DNA of 64,000 nt, from positions 2,542,001 through 2,606,000 of the forward strand of contig NW_020825317.1 of the NCBI RefSeq assembly GCF_003286085.1. The letters are read 5' to 3'. The notes under the pieces are model-generated. The model was not told the origin of the DNA. It was given only the letters and a program-made list of their open reading frames with translations, and ran no database searches. A program made the position numbers and the translations under genes. Positions 43,701 to 56,128 of the stretch are shown piece after piece. Position 1 is the first letter of the stretch. Each line of letters begins with the position of its first letter. Source of the DNA: Drosophila persimilis. Lineage: Eukaryota; Arthropoda; Insecta; Diptera; Drosophilidae.

Positions 43701-45311
43701 GTATGAGTGAGTGGGCGCACTGACATACCGTGGAGGTCGTATTTCGAGTGTGTGAGTTTTTGAGTGTTTGAGTGAGTCTTTGAGAAAGTGTGAGTGATTG
43801 TGTGGGTGGCCGCCCTGCTGGACACTGTTCGATGATCGCCCTGTGCTGAGCTCTGCATTTGATTGCTACTTCACTTTCACTTTCACTTGCACTTCCGCTG
43901 CCGTTGACGAAGACGACGACGCTGACGTTTCCGCTTCCGCTTACGTTTCCGATTTCCAAATCTGATTTCGTATTCACTTTCGTCGATGCTTGTGGAAACG
44001 CTCCACACTCACTGTAAGAAGTAACACCAAGCTGCTACCAACAAAAAAGCTTTGGCCATTACAATTTACAGCGAGCGATGGGGTCCAGGGAAAGGAGCCG
44101 CTCTCTCACATGCTGAGACACGCGGCGTAGCCGTAATATATGGTGGCATTGGGGGTTTTCATGTACGCGTGTATGTGCTCGTGTGTGTGTGTGTGCGTTT
44201 CACTATATTTTTGTTGTTTGCCTGCCATTCTGTGGAGGCAGCGGCAGCTCTCTGGCTCGCACTCAGTCCTTGAAGTCAAAGAAAACAAATTTTAAAACGA
44301 TTAAAATCTCTGTCCGACAAGAGAACCCAAAAAACCTGAAGCGTAAGCACAAAATATTCTTATTAATAATTTAGTAAAAAAAAACAAAAAAACGGAGTAA
44401 GAAATGAAAGAAAGCAAAAAGATGGGCATTAAAATTCATTAAAGCGCAAATATCAAATAACAGAAAGCGGATAAGATAATAAAGAAGGCAGGAAAAAGGA
44501 ACTTCGCGGAAAAGTTGACTCGCCTTTATTCCGTTCTCTAGTTCGTAGAGGGGTCGCGTGCCGTCAACCCACCGTCTGACAAGGGGTTACCTGCCTAGAG
44601 AGATGGCAGCGATAAGGCAGCCTCTCGGCGGGCAGCGGCAGCAGCCCTCCCTAAATATAGGGCAGCCAAATGGCCAGATTCTGGCCTCCCAGGTCCGTCA
44701 TGCATTTGCATAAAACCCAACTTATTTTTAGCGGGCCACCCTGTTTGCGTTTAATCAAAAATTAAGTCCAGAAATGTTGTGAAAACTACGGCGTGTCCCC
44801 ATGTTTGACGTGTCAGCAACATGGAAATAGGCGGGGGGTGGTTTCCACGGAGACGGCGGGGAGCAATTAGGAAGTGGTGGCAGTGTGTTAAGGTCGGGTG
44901 TGGGATCAGGCTGGTCGGGGGCGGCTGATGCAAATTATACTTGTTCACCGAACGTTTACCCAGGGCGATGGAAGAGAAAGGAATCTTGGATTATATGGAG
45001 GTGTAGAGCTGTATATGTAAGAGCGATGGAATAGAATACAGGGTATAATTGGAAAAGATCGTGGTCATAGTGGTGTGGTAAGATATAATTGTGCTGAAAA
45101 AAAATATGGTTTTAAGATTAAAGATGAAGTTTGTGCGAATGCGTTGATGAAGATGGCCGTAAGAGTGTTGACTTTTACACTAGGATCTAGTTCTATCTTA
45201 TGTTAGCATTGTCAAAAAGTTTTGACTCAAAAAACATAAACGCTCTCATAACGTTTGATAGATTGATTCAATATAGTTTATATACTCGCATAATTATTAT
45301 TTATTTATTAT
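40783..45311. other. Non-coding stretch with microsatellites and degenerate repeats
   Basis: No convincing gene. It holds GT-rich (41063-41098) and GA-rich (41622-41662) simple repeats, a 12-bp inverted repeat (42134-42145 with 42200-42211) and a set of diverged direct repeats (42412-43560), reported separately. Confidence 0.45.
42412..43560. repeat. Three diverged direct repeats of unknown kind
   Basis: Segments starting near 42412, 42600 and 43427 each run GGTGA..., then GGAAACAAAAGAATGCGCAAG or a variant, then GCGCTTTC/GCGCTTCC and a short AT-rich block. The last two can be aligned over roughly 120 bases with many differences. Old transposon or array origin is likely. Confidence 0.4.
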
Positions 45312-45935
45312 TTATTCCCGATACTCAAAATGGGTATAGGGGTATATGCTAGTAGATTTGTGGTGAAAGTGGATGTGTGTAACGTCCAGAAGAAAGCGTT
45401 TCCGACCCCATCAGCATCAATAGCCGAGCCGATAGAGCCATGTCCGTCTGTCCGTCCCTATGAGTGGCTAGTGCTCAGAGACTATAACAGCTATAGCAAC
45501 GAAGTTTTGTATCCGGACTTCACAAAAGAATTTCAAAACTTCGCCTCGCGAAAAATCTGGGACATCCACCATTTTGAGGATACGCAGAATCGCAGAGAAT
45601 GACTGTATCTTCTAGACTGCACAATCTGAACCACATCGTATCATTATTATATCATTCGCTCTCGCTCTGTCTCTCTCTAACACACACGTTTCCTGGTCGG
45701 CTTTGCCTGTCGCTGAATATGAGCGCCTAGATCTCAGAGCCTATAACAGCTAGGCTACCAAATTTGGTATACACACTTCTGTGATACCGCACATGCACAA
45801 GTGTATTTCAAAATTTCGCCCACCCCTTTCCGTCACCACAAATCGTAGAGAATGATCATACCTTTTAGACTGCCGAATCTGGATGTGATCGGATTATTAT
45901 TGTATCAAGAAGGAACAAATCAATGTGCAGTTGAT
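45312..45935 (-). mobile_element. DINE-1 element, reverse orientation, 5' end missing
   Basis: From the stem-loop CCCGATACTCAAAATGGG through GTTTCCGACCCCATCAGC, GTCCGTCTGTCCGTCC and the block TAACACACACGTTTCCTGG, to TGTATCAAGAAGGAACAAATC. The subterminal 5' repeat is absent. Confidence 0.85.
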
Positions 45936-46570
45936 ACGAAAACCCACAACGTTAATCCTCGTTGGCACTAAATATTGCATGCTTTAATATTTCTTTTTTT
46001 ATTTATTCATTATTCTTGTGTAGATAAACTACAAAGGGGGCATGTGTCCTTAGGCTCCTGACAGGCGTACTGAAGCCAATCCTACTAAGCAAGTCAGGGC
46101 TTCGATGTTACCCACTAGTAGCCCCTAGATAAACGTCTGAGCCGCAATGGTCCTTCGATCTTGGAGAGAGGAGAGATGTACGAGGCGACATATGCACTCA
46201 TAAGACGGCTACGGAATGGAAAAGAGCAAAGGCTTGAGTGCAAATTCTAGAAACTACTTTGCAGTCTCCCGATGCGTGCCATTGGAAGACCCCAGTGGGA
46301 TTTCAGACCATTGAAGCGTACAAAACCGAAACGCACAAGGAATGAGTACAGAGTAAGCCTCGTATATGGGTCCCTCAACTGGGATGAATTGCGCTTAACA
46401 AAGCCGAACATAGCATAGGCTTTTGGAAAATTAAATGCAAATGCTCGTTAAAGAGAAACCACTTTGAATCGAATAAGACCCCTGAGCAAGTATCTCCGTC
46501 TGCTTTAAGAGCGGATGGCCATCTATTGAATATGAGGCCAGCACATTGAAGACACACTTGCAAAAAGAAT
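45936..46570. other. Unidentified sequence between two DINE-1 copies
   Basis: Higher GC than its surroundings and bounded by DINE-1 copies on both sides. On the minus strand it ends in an A-rich run (near 45990), like the tail of a non-LTR element, but no frame is recognisable. Confidence 0.3.
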
Positions 46571-46943
46571 CGAGGGGAAACGTTGTGAGTTGCTGCTACG
46601 GCCGCAACTCTACATTTATACCCCATACAGTTCGAACGTGACATCGGACGCTGCGTAGCCAATGCACGTTGATTTGTTCCTTTTGGTTATAATAATGATC
46701 CTATCAGATCCAGATTCGGCAACCTGGTATATTTGGTCAATTGATATGATTGTATTAACTTTGTCGTGTATTCAAAATTGTGGATGACACAGATTTTCGT
46801 CCTGTGGTTCAGGTTCTCTTGATGCTGATCAAAAATACATATACTTTATGGGGTTGGAAACGCTTTCTTCTGGACGTTGCACACATCCAATTTCACCACA
46901 AATCTAATACACCCCTATACTCATTTTGAGTATTGGGTATAAA
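46571..46943 (+). mobile_element. DINE-1 element, internally deleted
   Basis: Starts GAGGGGAAACGTTGTGAG and ends with the stem-loop ATACTCATTTTGAGTATTGG. The middle, including the (GACR)n tract, is lost. Confidence 0.88.
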
Positions 46944-48937
46944 AACGCCATTAACTATGAGTTTTTGTTGTATATAATTACAAAAGGAATTAAATTGATT
47001 CTTCGAAAAAAAAAACTATTCATGCGCATTAAAAGGACCTAACATCAGACAACGCCGAACTAAATACAGTCCATTTGAAAGAGGCGAAAAAAAAGTCCAG
47101 TAATATCTCTAGCGGAGCGCTGGTAAGATGTTCATGAACATAAACAGGAACTGTTACAGGCCACACCGTAAACAATAAAGTCCACTTAAAGGATGCCACT
47201 TGAGAGCTATGAGCTGTTTGACCATTAAACTATGTACATGGGTCTCGTCGAACCAAAAGTTATTAACACACATACTGCATGCATCAGTAGAAATCATTAA
47301 TAGGGATGTAAAAGTGCCGCACATCCCTCTTTTCTTAGCGCTGGTCTTAGTTTGTAATTAGGTTATATATCAACTGCATAACATCAACAAAAAATGATAT
47401 TATTTGCATTGATTTATGTTCATTTCATCCGGAGAGCTCACCTGCTATGAAAATGGTATGCGTAGATAAGTATTTGGCCACATGGCCACACTCCACAAAA
47501 AATGAGCGATAATTTGCCTAAAGATTTTATTTCTGTAGCATTTCCCAGGAAGTGGGTGTCACTGTATATTAAGAGTAAATGAATAGTGAAAAAACAACCG
47601 AGGAGTACCCACTGCCAAAATCAGGATCAGTCCGAAAGTGGAATACTCTCTTTGATTTTCGTATGACATAAATATCAAATGGGGGGATCATCCAATTGGG
47701 GTGGGACTATTAGTAGGGCAGCACCACACACAAACACACTCACACTTAAGCGGACAGAAGGGGTGGTGGTGGGAGCTGAGAAGATTGGAAATTCATGTTG
47801 ACAAGTGGCTGCCGTTGCTGCCAACGTCGTATACGTGATGGAAATTTCAATTTTTGAATTAAGCCTCACACGAAAGACGGCCTCGACGAATAGACACCCT
47901 GAAACAGTAGGTCGTTGTCATTCTAGTGAAGTAGTGGCTTGAACGTGTCGTATCCCCATATGCCCTGGCTTCTGGGCTGCAAGACATGGCTTTTTACACA
48001 AAGCTCAAAGGATTATTGAAATATGTTATTTGTCTCTCCTTTTTCTCGGCTCAGCAATTAGAGTTTATTGCTTTTAAAGTGCTGCCAGTTTTGTGGCGTT
48101 CATTTCGATGTTGACTTTGCCATGTCGCCGTCTTGGCACCATGTGTAATCGAACAAAGTAGCATTGAACACGAATACTCATACCTACCCTCGTCATAATC
48201 ATCATCAGAATTATCATAAGTAGGAGCAGTTGAAGTAGTCGCAGCATAATCGCCAGCAGCTGTTACAGGTGCAAGCGCAATCCCTTGCCATTCTCATGCA
48301 CTTTCGTTTTTAAAAGTCGTGGGTGAGCAATTTCGCGGCTGGCCAGGGTCCAAAATTTAAATGCAGGTCACAGCCAACAGCTCACACCATAAACAGAGCC
48401 CTAGTCAAGTGGCAAAACGATCCCATATTAAAACATGACTATTGACTGCTGAAGGGTTAAGGCACATTAGCTTAATTGTAAAAAATTGCTGCCTTGGGAA
48501 CTCCGGGAACACTCATTGATCCAATGGTCAAGATTTTTCCAAATTTAGAATGCAGTTCTCTATTTTGTAATTTTCAACTCACATAGAACGTACTTGGTCA
48601 GAGCGAGGATATTTAAAAAACAATACATCATTTACACATTTATCAGTACGCTTAAATATATTTTGCATATTATTCTTCATTCTTCATGCTCTATGTACAT
48701 ATGCTTTTATAATGATAATTTGAACCATTTTACGTCTTAATTTTATATACATCAAAAGTAAATGGAGGAAAAAATAAATGAAAAAATTCAATGAAACTTT
48801 GAAAAGATATTGTGAGCGAGAACTATCCTGAGAACTTAACGCCAGGTTAGACTTTTATGTTGAACTATTATAAGTACTCAGAAAATCACATCATTATATT
48901 TTGGAAAACAGAATATATATTATAATTCTACAAAAAT
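46944..48937. other. Non-coding stretch upstream of the DUF4485-like gene
   Basis: No gene recognised. It presumably contains the promoter of the following gene, but no clear core element was found. The last 350 bases are very AT-rich. Confidence 0.4.
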
Positions 48938-51900
48938 ATGGAAAAGCGTCCAAGGAATGGTAAATGTGCAAAGGAGCAAAAGTTATCCGGACATAAGAAT
49001 CGCAGCGGTACCGAAAATCATCATACAAATATGAATAGGCTGTTCAACGATTTCTATGATATCCTCGAAAACTCCCCGCTACCGGAAGATGCCTTCGAAA
49101 CCAGCTCGCAAGAGTACCGCCATGCTATGATGTGGCTAAATAAGCTTATCGCCATGCAGTGCAACACAGAGATTGATGGACAGATCCGCAATATCCACAT
49201 GACCAACCTGAGCGTGTGCATCAAGCAGCAGCGCCTGGACGCCGTATTCAAAAAGACTCCACCTGTTAAGCTAGAATGGATGGAGTTCCAGGACAACACG
49301 ATAAACTCCCAGTCCAAAGACGGCTTTGAGGACCGCATGGAACAGACCACTCCCTGTCCGCACACGACTTCGCTGACGCCATCCGACATGAAAATTCAGT
49401 CCTTCAACAAGCCCATTAAGGAAGCTCAGCACCAAATGGTACAGATAAGGGATGAACATCAAAATCTCTACGACTCGGAGGCATATCCGAAACAGACATC
49501 AATGGAGCCATTAGAGATGCGACGCTACTGCTTCAACCAGTCTGTGGGTGAAGATGAAGATCTGCAGCTTATGGAGAATACCAGAGGCAAAGGTATTCAT
49601 TTTTCTGATCCGGGGCTATCTTCACCCCTGTCACAAGTAGAATCATCCAGCATGGAATATAGCACTTCCAAACAAACTACTAGCGAAGCTCAGCATAATA
49701 TAGAAGAGACCATAAATGAATCTCAACAACTGTACGACCAAAGACCATCTCCTCCACCAACTTCACTAAAGCCATCCGGGATCAAAAGTTACTCTTTTAA
49801 CCAGTCTATAGACGGAGATCAGCACCCAATGATGGGCACCAAGGGTGAAGGTATTCCATTATTCCGTCCGGAGCTATCTTCGCCTTCGTCACATGCAGAG
49901 TCATCCAGAATGGAATATCGTGCTTTCAACCAGTCTATGGATGGAGGTCAGCATCAGATGGAACATGGATGCATGGATGAACCTCATCCATATCCAACCA
50001 CGACTTCACTGGAGCCATCCGAGATGAGACGTCACTCTTTCAGCCAGTCTATGGGTGAAGATGAAGATCTGCCGCTCATGGAAAATACCAGAGATAAAGA
50101 TATTCAATTTTCTGATCCGGGGCTATCTTCGCCTTCGTCACAAGAATCCAATCAGAATATGGGCGGAGCTCACCATTACATTGAACAGACTGTGGATGAA
50201 TCTCAACATCAATACAACCAAAGACCAACTAGGCCACCGACATCTCTGGATTCATCAGGGATGAGCAGTTACTCCTACAACCAGTCTATAGACGGAGATC
50301 AGCACCCAATGATGGGCACCATGGGTGAAGGTATTCCATTATTCCGTCCGGAGATATCTTCGCCTTCGTCACATGCAGGGAAATCCAGAATGGAATATCG
50401 CGCTTTCAACAAGTCTATGGATGGTGGTCAGAATGAGATTGAACAGACTATAGATGAAACTCTACATCTTTTCGACACGGAGCCATATCCGCAACCGACT
50501 TCACTGGAACCATCCGAGACGAGACGTCACTCTTTCAACCAGTCTATAGGCGAAGATCAGCACCCCCTGGAGGGCGACATGCGTGAACGAATTCAATTTT
50601 TTGATCCGGGACTATCTTCGCCTTCGTCACATGAAGGCCCATGCAACATAGAATATAAATCTTTCAATCAGTTTATTGGTGGTGCTCAGCATCACATGGA
50701 GCAGACTATGGATAAACCTCAACACAACCAGGGACCATCTCCGCCACAGACTTCACTGGTTCCATCCGGAATGAGACGTAACTCATTCAACCAGTCTATA
50801 AGTGGAGATCAGAACCTCAAGGAGGATACCTTACAGGAACAATCTCAACGTTTTGACCCAGGGCTATCTTTGCCTTTGTCACGCCCACGCAAAATGAAAT
50901 CTCGAGCTTCTAACCAGTTTATAGGCGGAGTTCAGCCCCGAATGGAACATCAAGGACCATCTCCGCCACCGAATTCACTAGATCCATTAGGGATAAGACA
51001 TTACTCCTACAACCAGTCTAAAGACGAAGGTATTCCTTTATTCCATCCGGAGCTATCATCGCCTTCGTCACATGCAGAGTCATCCAGAATGGAATATCGC
51101 GCTTTCAACCAGTCTATGGATGGAGGTCAGCATCAGATGGAACAGACTATGGATGAACCTCACCCATATCCAACCACGACTTTACTGGAGCCATCCGAGA
51201 TGAGACGTCACTCTTTCAACCAGTCTATGGCTGAAGATGAAGATCTGCAGCGCATAGAAAATACCAGAGGTGAAGGTATTCAATTTTCTGATCTGGGGCT
51301 ATCTTCGCCTTCGTCACAAGTAGAATTATCCAGCATGGAATATCGCACTTCCAATCAGACTATGGCCGGAGCTCACCATTACATGGAACAGACTATGGAT
51401 GAACCTAAACTTCTTCACGACCAAATACCATCTTCAAACCCGAATTCACTGGATCCATCAGGGATGAGACGTCATTCGTTCAAACATTCTTTAGGCGGTG
51501 ATCAGCACATCAATGGGGATACCATAGCGGAACAATCTCAACTTTTTCAGCCAGGGCAATCTTTGTCTTCGTCACATGTAGACCCTTGCAACATCGAACA
51601 TAGAGCTTTCAAGCTGTCTACAGGCGCTGATCAGCACCCCATAGAGAATAACAGGGCTGAAGGTATTACATTTTTTGATCCTAAGCTATCGCCGTTGTCT
51701 CCGCCATCCCCACCGGCGGGACTATCTAGCATGAGGCATCAATTCGACAAAACGACTAAGGATGCACCTCAAATTTACGATTCAAGGCCAGCCGCCATGC
51801 GAGCGTGTTTTATCGAGAAGCCCATACGGGGACCTCAAAATGACATGCAACAGAAATTACGTGAAATTCCGAAAATTTTTGGAACGACCAATGTTGGAGA

Positions 51901-53062
51901 CCAGCAATTGTTCGATACAAAGGGTCCATCTGGTATAGAAAAATTCTCTTTCAATCAGTCTATGGGTGGCCCTCAGCACATCAAGCAAAAGATTATAGGT
52001 GCAACTCAGCAAGGCGGCAAAAATACCAAGGGTGGATCTCAGAAATTCGAGGGTCCGGGACCATCCGGCTTGAGAGTGCATTTACAGGATTCTTTGGGAC
52101 GCGCTACCGGCGAGTCCATGGGCGGCACTCAGAATATAATGCAAAAGACAATAGATAAGCCGCCTAATTACCTCGAAAAGACCAATGGTGCACCTCGAAG
52201 ATTCGAAAGTCCGGGACCATCTGGATTAGGGCAGCGCTCTTTGAACCAGTCTATAAACAGACCTCAGCACCTCATGACGAAGACCATGGATGCTCCTCTG
52301 CAAGGCGACAAAAAGACCAAAGGTGGTCCTCAGAATTTTGAATGTCCCGGACCATCCGGCTTGAGAGTGCATTTACAGGATTCTATGGGACCCGCTATCG
52401 GCGAGTTCATGGGCGGCTCTCAGAACGTCATGTTAAAGACCATGGGTGAGCGGCCTATGTTCCACGAAAAGACCAAGTTTGAACCTCAGGAAGTACACGC
52501 CCGTTTGCCGTCTAAGTTTCCCGAAATGAGAAAGGATGAGCCCCAGAAAGTAAACGACTCATTGACGCCAACGAAAGGCATGATTTCCCGCCGACACTTT
52601 GGATGTTCTGTGTGTTCTGCGACATCCTCTAAATGCACCCCAGACGTGCCTGCAGTCCTCGAACCATCTTTTGATGACGTCAAATATCCCAATACCGCTC
52701 GATCAACATATAGTGACGGATCCTACTATGTCACCCCATACCCCAGCAGTGAAGAAGCCTCAAGCCTCAGCCCAACTCCCAGAACGAAGGGGACAGAGAA
52801 ACGAGAAGATGCACACAAAAACCTGGTCGAGGACATGCTCCATATTTTGATGTCAGTCCGACGCGAATTGGGCGGTGAAGTGACAGTCGGAGAGGATGAC
52901 TATCTGGAGCAAGAGATAGCCCGCTACAAGGCAGTGCTCATTAAAACCAAAGAAAAAACACTTAGAAAAATAATGCGGGGTGGGGATCCCAAGGCCGAGC
53001 GCCGCTATTTATTGGAGAACATGGAAAGAGATCTGCTATCTCTTTTGAAATATAATATATAA
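48938..53062 (+). CDS. Intronless 1,374-residue repeat protein with DUF4485-like N-terminus
   Basis: A single uninterrupted frame with an AAAAATATG start context. Residues about 33-112 resemble DUF4485 (LFNDFYDILENS, MMWLNKLIAM, RNIHMTNL, FKKTPPVKLE), a domain of unknown function seen in several fly proteins. Residues about 190-950 are about nine degenerate units of 75-80 residues. Each unit has SFNQSMGEDQH, then DPGLSSPSSH, MEYRAFNQS, an HHMEQTMDEP-like segment and PPTSLEPSGMRR. Residues about 980-1190 are two units of another repeat with GPGPSGLRVHLQDS. The C-terminus has a short Cys stretch (CSVCSATSSKC) and a charged helical end. No signal peptide or transmembrane segment. Function unknown; disordered and fast-evolving. 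A role in male germ cells is a guess. Confidence 0.88.
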   Translation: MEKRPRNGKCAKEQKLSGHKNRSGTENHHTNMNRLFNDFYDILENSPLPEDAFETSSQEYRHAMMWLNKLIAMQCNTEIDGQIRNIHMTNLSVCIKQQRLDAVFKKTPPVKLEWMEFQDNTINSQSKDGFEDRMEQTTPCPHTTSLTPSDMKIQSFNKPIKEAQHQMVQIRDEHQNLYDSEAYPKQTSMEPLEMRRYCFNQSVGEDEDLQLMENTRGKGIHFSDPGLSSPLSQVESSSMEYSTSKQTTSEAQHNIEETINESQQLYDQRPSPPPTSLKPSGIKSYSFNQSIDGDQHPMMGTKGEGIPLFRPELSSPSSHAESSRMEYRAFNQSMDGGQHQMEHGCMDEPHPYPTTTSLEPSEMRRHSFSQSMGEDEDLPLMENTRDKDIQFSDPGLSSPSSQESNQNMGGAHHYIEQTVDESQHQYNQRPTRPPTSLDSSGMSSYSYNQSIDGDQHPMMGTMGEGIPLFRPEISSPSSHAGKSRMEYRAFNKSMDGGQNEIEQTIDETLHLFDTEPYPQPTSLEPSETRRHSFNQSIGEDQHPLEGDMRERIQFFDPGLSSPSSHEGPCNIEYKSFNQFIGGAQHHMEQTMDKPQHNQGPSPPQTSLVPSGMRRNSFNQSISGDQNLKEDTLQEQSQRFDPGLSLPLSRPRKMKSRASNQFIGGVQPRMEHQGPSPPPNSLDPLGIRHYSYNQSKDEGIPLFHPELSSPSSHAESSRMEYRAFNQSMDGGQHQMEQTMDEPHPYPTTTLLEPSEMRRHSFNQSMAEDEDLQRIENTRGEGIQFSDLGLSSPSSQVELSSMEYRTSNQTMAGAHHYMEQTMDEPKLLHDQIPSSNPNSLDPSGMRRHSFKHSLGGDQHINGDTIAEQSQLFQPGQSLSSSHVDPCNIEHRAFKLSTGADQHPIENNRAEGITFFDPKLSPLSPPSPPAGLSSMRHQFDKTTKDAPQIYDSRPAAMRACFIEKPIRGPQNDMQQKLREIPKIFGTTNVGDQQLFDTKGPSGIEKFSFNQSMGGPQHIKQKIIGATQQGGKNTKGGSQKFEGPGPSGLRVHLQDSLGRATGESMGGTQNIMQKTIDKPPNYLEKTNGAPRRFESPGPSGLGQRSLNQSINRPQHLMTKTMDAPLQGDKKTKGGPQNFECPGPSGLRVHLQDSMGPAIGEFMGGSQNVMLKTMGERPMFHEKTKFEPQEVHARLPSKFPEMRKDEPQKVNDSLTPTKGMISRRHFGCSVCSATSSKCTPDVPAVLEPSFDDVKYPNTARSTYSDGSYYVTPYPSSEEASSLSPTPRTKGTEKREDAHKNLVEDMLHILMSVRRELGGEVTVGEDDYLEQEIARYKAVLIKTKEKTLRKIMRGGDPKAERRYLLENMERDLLSLLKYNI

Positions 53063-53097
53063 TGTATTTTTTTCGTTTTTATATATTTTGTGATTTC

Positions 53098-53103
53098 AAT
53101 AAA
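53098..53103 (+). terminator. Polyadenylation signal of the DUF4485-like gene
   Basis: AATAAA 36 bases after the stop codon, preceded by T-rich sequence. Confidence 0.7.
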
Positions 53104-56100
53104 GTACGAAAAACGATAAATACCTGGAAATCTAAGAAAATTTTCACTTTTTCTGTATAATAGAATATTTGTATATCATTTAATTCATGTAACTTTTCGT
53201 CATTTAACTTTTCCTCTATCTAGAAGGTAGCAAGAACGTTAAGTGAAATATAAATCTTGAAAAGAATAATTCAAAGCTTCGTTCATGCTTTTGCAGACGA
53301 CAAAACCTGTGACAGACTCTTCTTTTTTTGTGGAAAGTTGGGAAAGAGATGATATAAGGTGGGAGTATTGGTTGTTGGTGGAAGCTGCGAGTTTTCTGTA
53401 CTTTTGATGCTGTGATTCGTATCATTGCAGGTGGAATTCGGAATTGTTGCCTGTGACAATCGGGAGTGGGATCTACTTCTTCCTCGAAGAGGATATGCGA
53501 GACGAGATAATGTCTACGGGTTGTCATGGTTGTCGTCTGGCACGTCGCCTGCCACCTGCCGTTTTCTGCCTTCCACCTTCTGCCCTTGGGCATCATAATC
53601 ACTTTGCAACCTAATGCCCACACATATTCCACATTATCCTCGGCTCTGCTTGGAACGTTTTTGTGAATTTGGCCCTCTACCCGGAATCGTGAGGAGGAGC
53701 TAAGGGTGGAGTTTGTGACTGTTGAAAACTTTTGCGAGGCAGCTGTCGCGGTTTTTGCTTTCCCTGGCCGTTTGTCTGGCAAATGAAGTGCTAAATTATG
53801 CTAAATGTGTGACAAAAAGAGATTTGACAGCAGATCAGGTGGTTCTTGTCCCCTGGACGCAGCTCTCTCTCACTCTCTCCCTCTATATGTGTATCTCTCA
53901 GTATCTCTGAAAATCTTTCAAAAAGGGTTTTTCTTGAAAAGTTAGGACTGCATTTACGTCATCATTGAACTCAACCTTCGTCTTGAATTATTTCTTATAT
54001 ATCGATGTCGAGAACAGACCTGTCTTCGTATGAAAGCAAATTACTTTCGAGCGAGCAAGTTCGGTACGGGGTGGGGTGAAGTCTTCTGACTGAATTTTGC
54101 GTGCGTCATTGCTTCAATTACAGCAACAGGAACGAAACGGAAAAATACTCGCAGCAGCAATAAGCAACAGATTTTTGTAATTTATAGGAGCAATGTCCAT
54201 TCCCTTTCAAACTTTGGTTTTTTTTCCCCCGATGATATGCGAGTTATGAATGGTATATGCCAAGCACCTCAGACCCAGACCAAGGACCATTCGCAGTGAG
54301 GCGTTGCAATCGGAAATTGAAAACTTCCGTCGCGAATTGAAGCAACCACCAACTTTTCCAAAATAAACATCTCTGTGTGTACATATGAACATATGTACAT
54401 GTGGATATACATACATATGTATACATATGTACATATATACTCATACATTTGTATATAGAATGAACGTATAGCCAAAGATGTACGAACATTGATTAAATTC
54501 ATTCGTTTCTATTCTTTTAACGTACAAGCCTAGAAAACGATGAAGAAGCACAAGAAATCTGACGAAATCAGTAAACGAACAAAACTATAATATTACACCG
54601 AAGACAGATAAAAAGCAGTAAAAACTTCAAAAATAAATAAGTGTAAGACAAAAATGTAGCCACAGGAAAAACCACCAAAGAAAAAAGCGCCAATAAGAGG
54701 AAGACATTACATTTTGAAAGGTGATAGTGAATATTAATGAAGCTCTCTTTCTGAATTGGGGAATATATTTTGAACTGCCTTGAATTGCAGATATTGCAAG
54801 ATACTGTAAAAGTTGATATGAATCTTTCATCACTTTTTAAATGAAGGGAATATCAGAATGAAAAACATGAACAAGCGGAACTATGTAATCTTACAGCATT
54901 GCATATTAATTGACAGAAGGACCCAACTTTTCGTGAGTTATTGGTGAATTTGTGGGTCATTTGTATCAAGGGGAATGATTTATCACTAGGCTCTTTTCGG
55001 AATGGAGGTTTTTTTTCCGAGATTCAGGGCAATACCAATAATGGCCTGTCTGGCGATTTCGCTCAGTGTATGTGTGTTGTACGGGTGATATAATTTCGTT
55101 TTTTTTTTCTCATCTACCCATCGCCCTCGCCATTCCACCCTTATCCGGCTTTTCGTCCTCGACTAAGTGAATGAAAACGAAACTTTAATTGAAACGAACG
55201 TTTGGTGTGCGTTTTTGGGTTAAGTGATTGATTATGTCTTGTTTGCTAGGCACGGCTATGCGAGTAGTACTGGAAGACTCGTATATACCCGGATATAGAC
55301 ATGTATGTATGTGCGCACGGCACATACATATGTACAGTCGCATACACATTTCTGCCTGTTGGCTTTCTCTGGCTTCCAACGTACGTGTGAACAGACGGGG
55401 TATGCAGTGTGGGTAGACATGTGTGTAACAGTCAGTAGGAATCCCCTTCGGCTCCATAAAGAATACAAGTATATTAAGTCACAGTATTAAAGGATCTTAC
55501 TATGATCATATCTTAGAGCTCCCTCGCATGAGATCTGAAAGTCTCTTGAATGTACCACAATAATTTATCGATCTATTCCTAAACCAAGAATTCATGAATA
55601 TGGAATGCAAAATCTCTTCGACTGTGTTGGCACCTCTTTTGAATTAATTTTTAAGGAGTAGCGGGTTTATTTGCGTAGTATAGTCGTTTATAGAGCTCCT
55701 CCCTGTTATTGTTATATTGTTCCAGGGCGTGGCAGCGCGCACATTCGTGAGAAATCGGAAAGGCACTGTGACAGACTGACAGACACTGTAGAAATGGCTG
55801 TATACTCGTATGTACATACATATGTATGTAGGTGGGACAGTGTGAGACGAGTCTATGAGGGGGTTGTGCGTGGCGCTACATACGAGTATGAGCATTGCTA
55901 CAAGGGGGTGGCCGCAGAACTTTGACAATGCCAGGCAGCGTGTATAATTCATTCCGAAAAAAAAGTCACACAGTGGGACATTCGGCGATTTCAGCTTGCT
56001 AAATTAATAAGTTCTGAGCGAAATAAGATATCCTCCTGAAATAAACTGCATTTGAAAAATGTACTCTGCACACGTACACGGTGCTACGATGTCTAGAAGC

Positions 56101-56128
56101 TTCACAATAATGCGTCAAAATTTAATAA
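53104..56128. other. Non-coding stretch, no gene seen
   Basis: It contains CATATGTA-type simple repeats (54360-54450, 55290-55340 and 55800-55830), common in fly intergenic DNA. The minus-strand open frame at 53216-53782 shows no domain. Confidence 0.45.

Noticed and set aside
43582..43977. 131-codon minus-strand frame, Ser/Gly/Val-rich at the start
   Set aside because: Low-complexity beginning, no domain, no splice support.
53216..53782. 188-codon minus-strand frame
   Set aside because: Basic, patternless sequence in AT/GC-mixed intergenic DNA; no domain, overlaps no conserved feature.
54207..54502. Tyr/His/Cys-rich minus-strand frames
   Set aside because: Translation of CATATGTA-type simple repeats.
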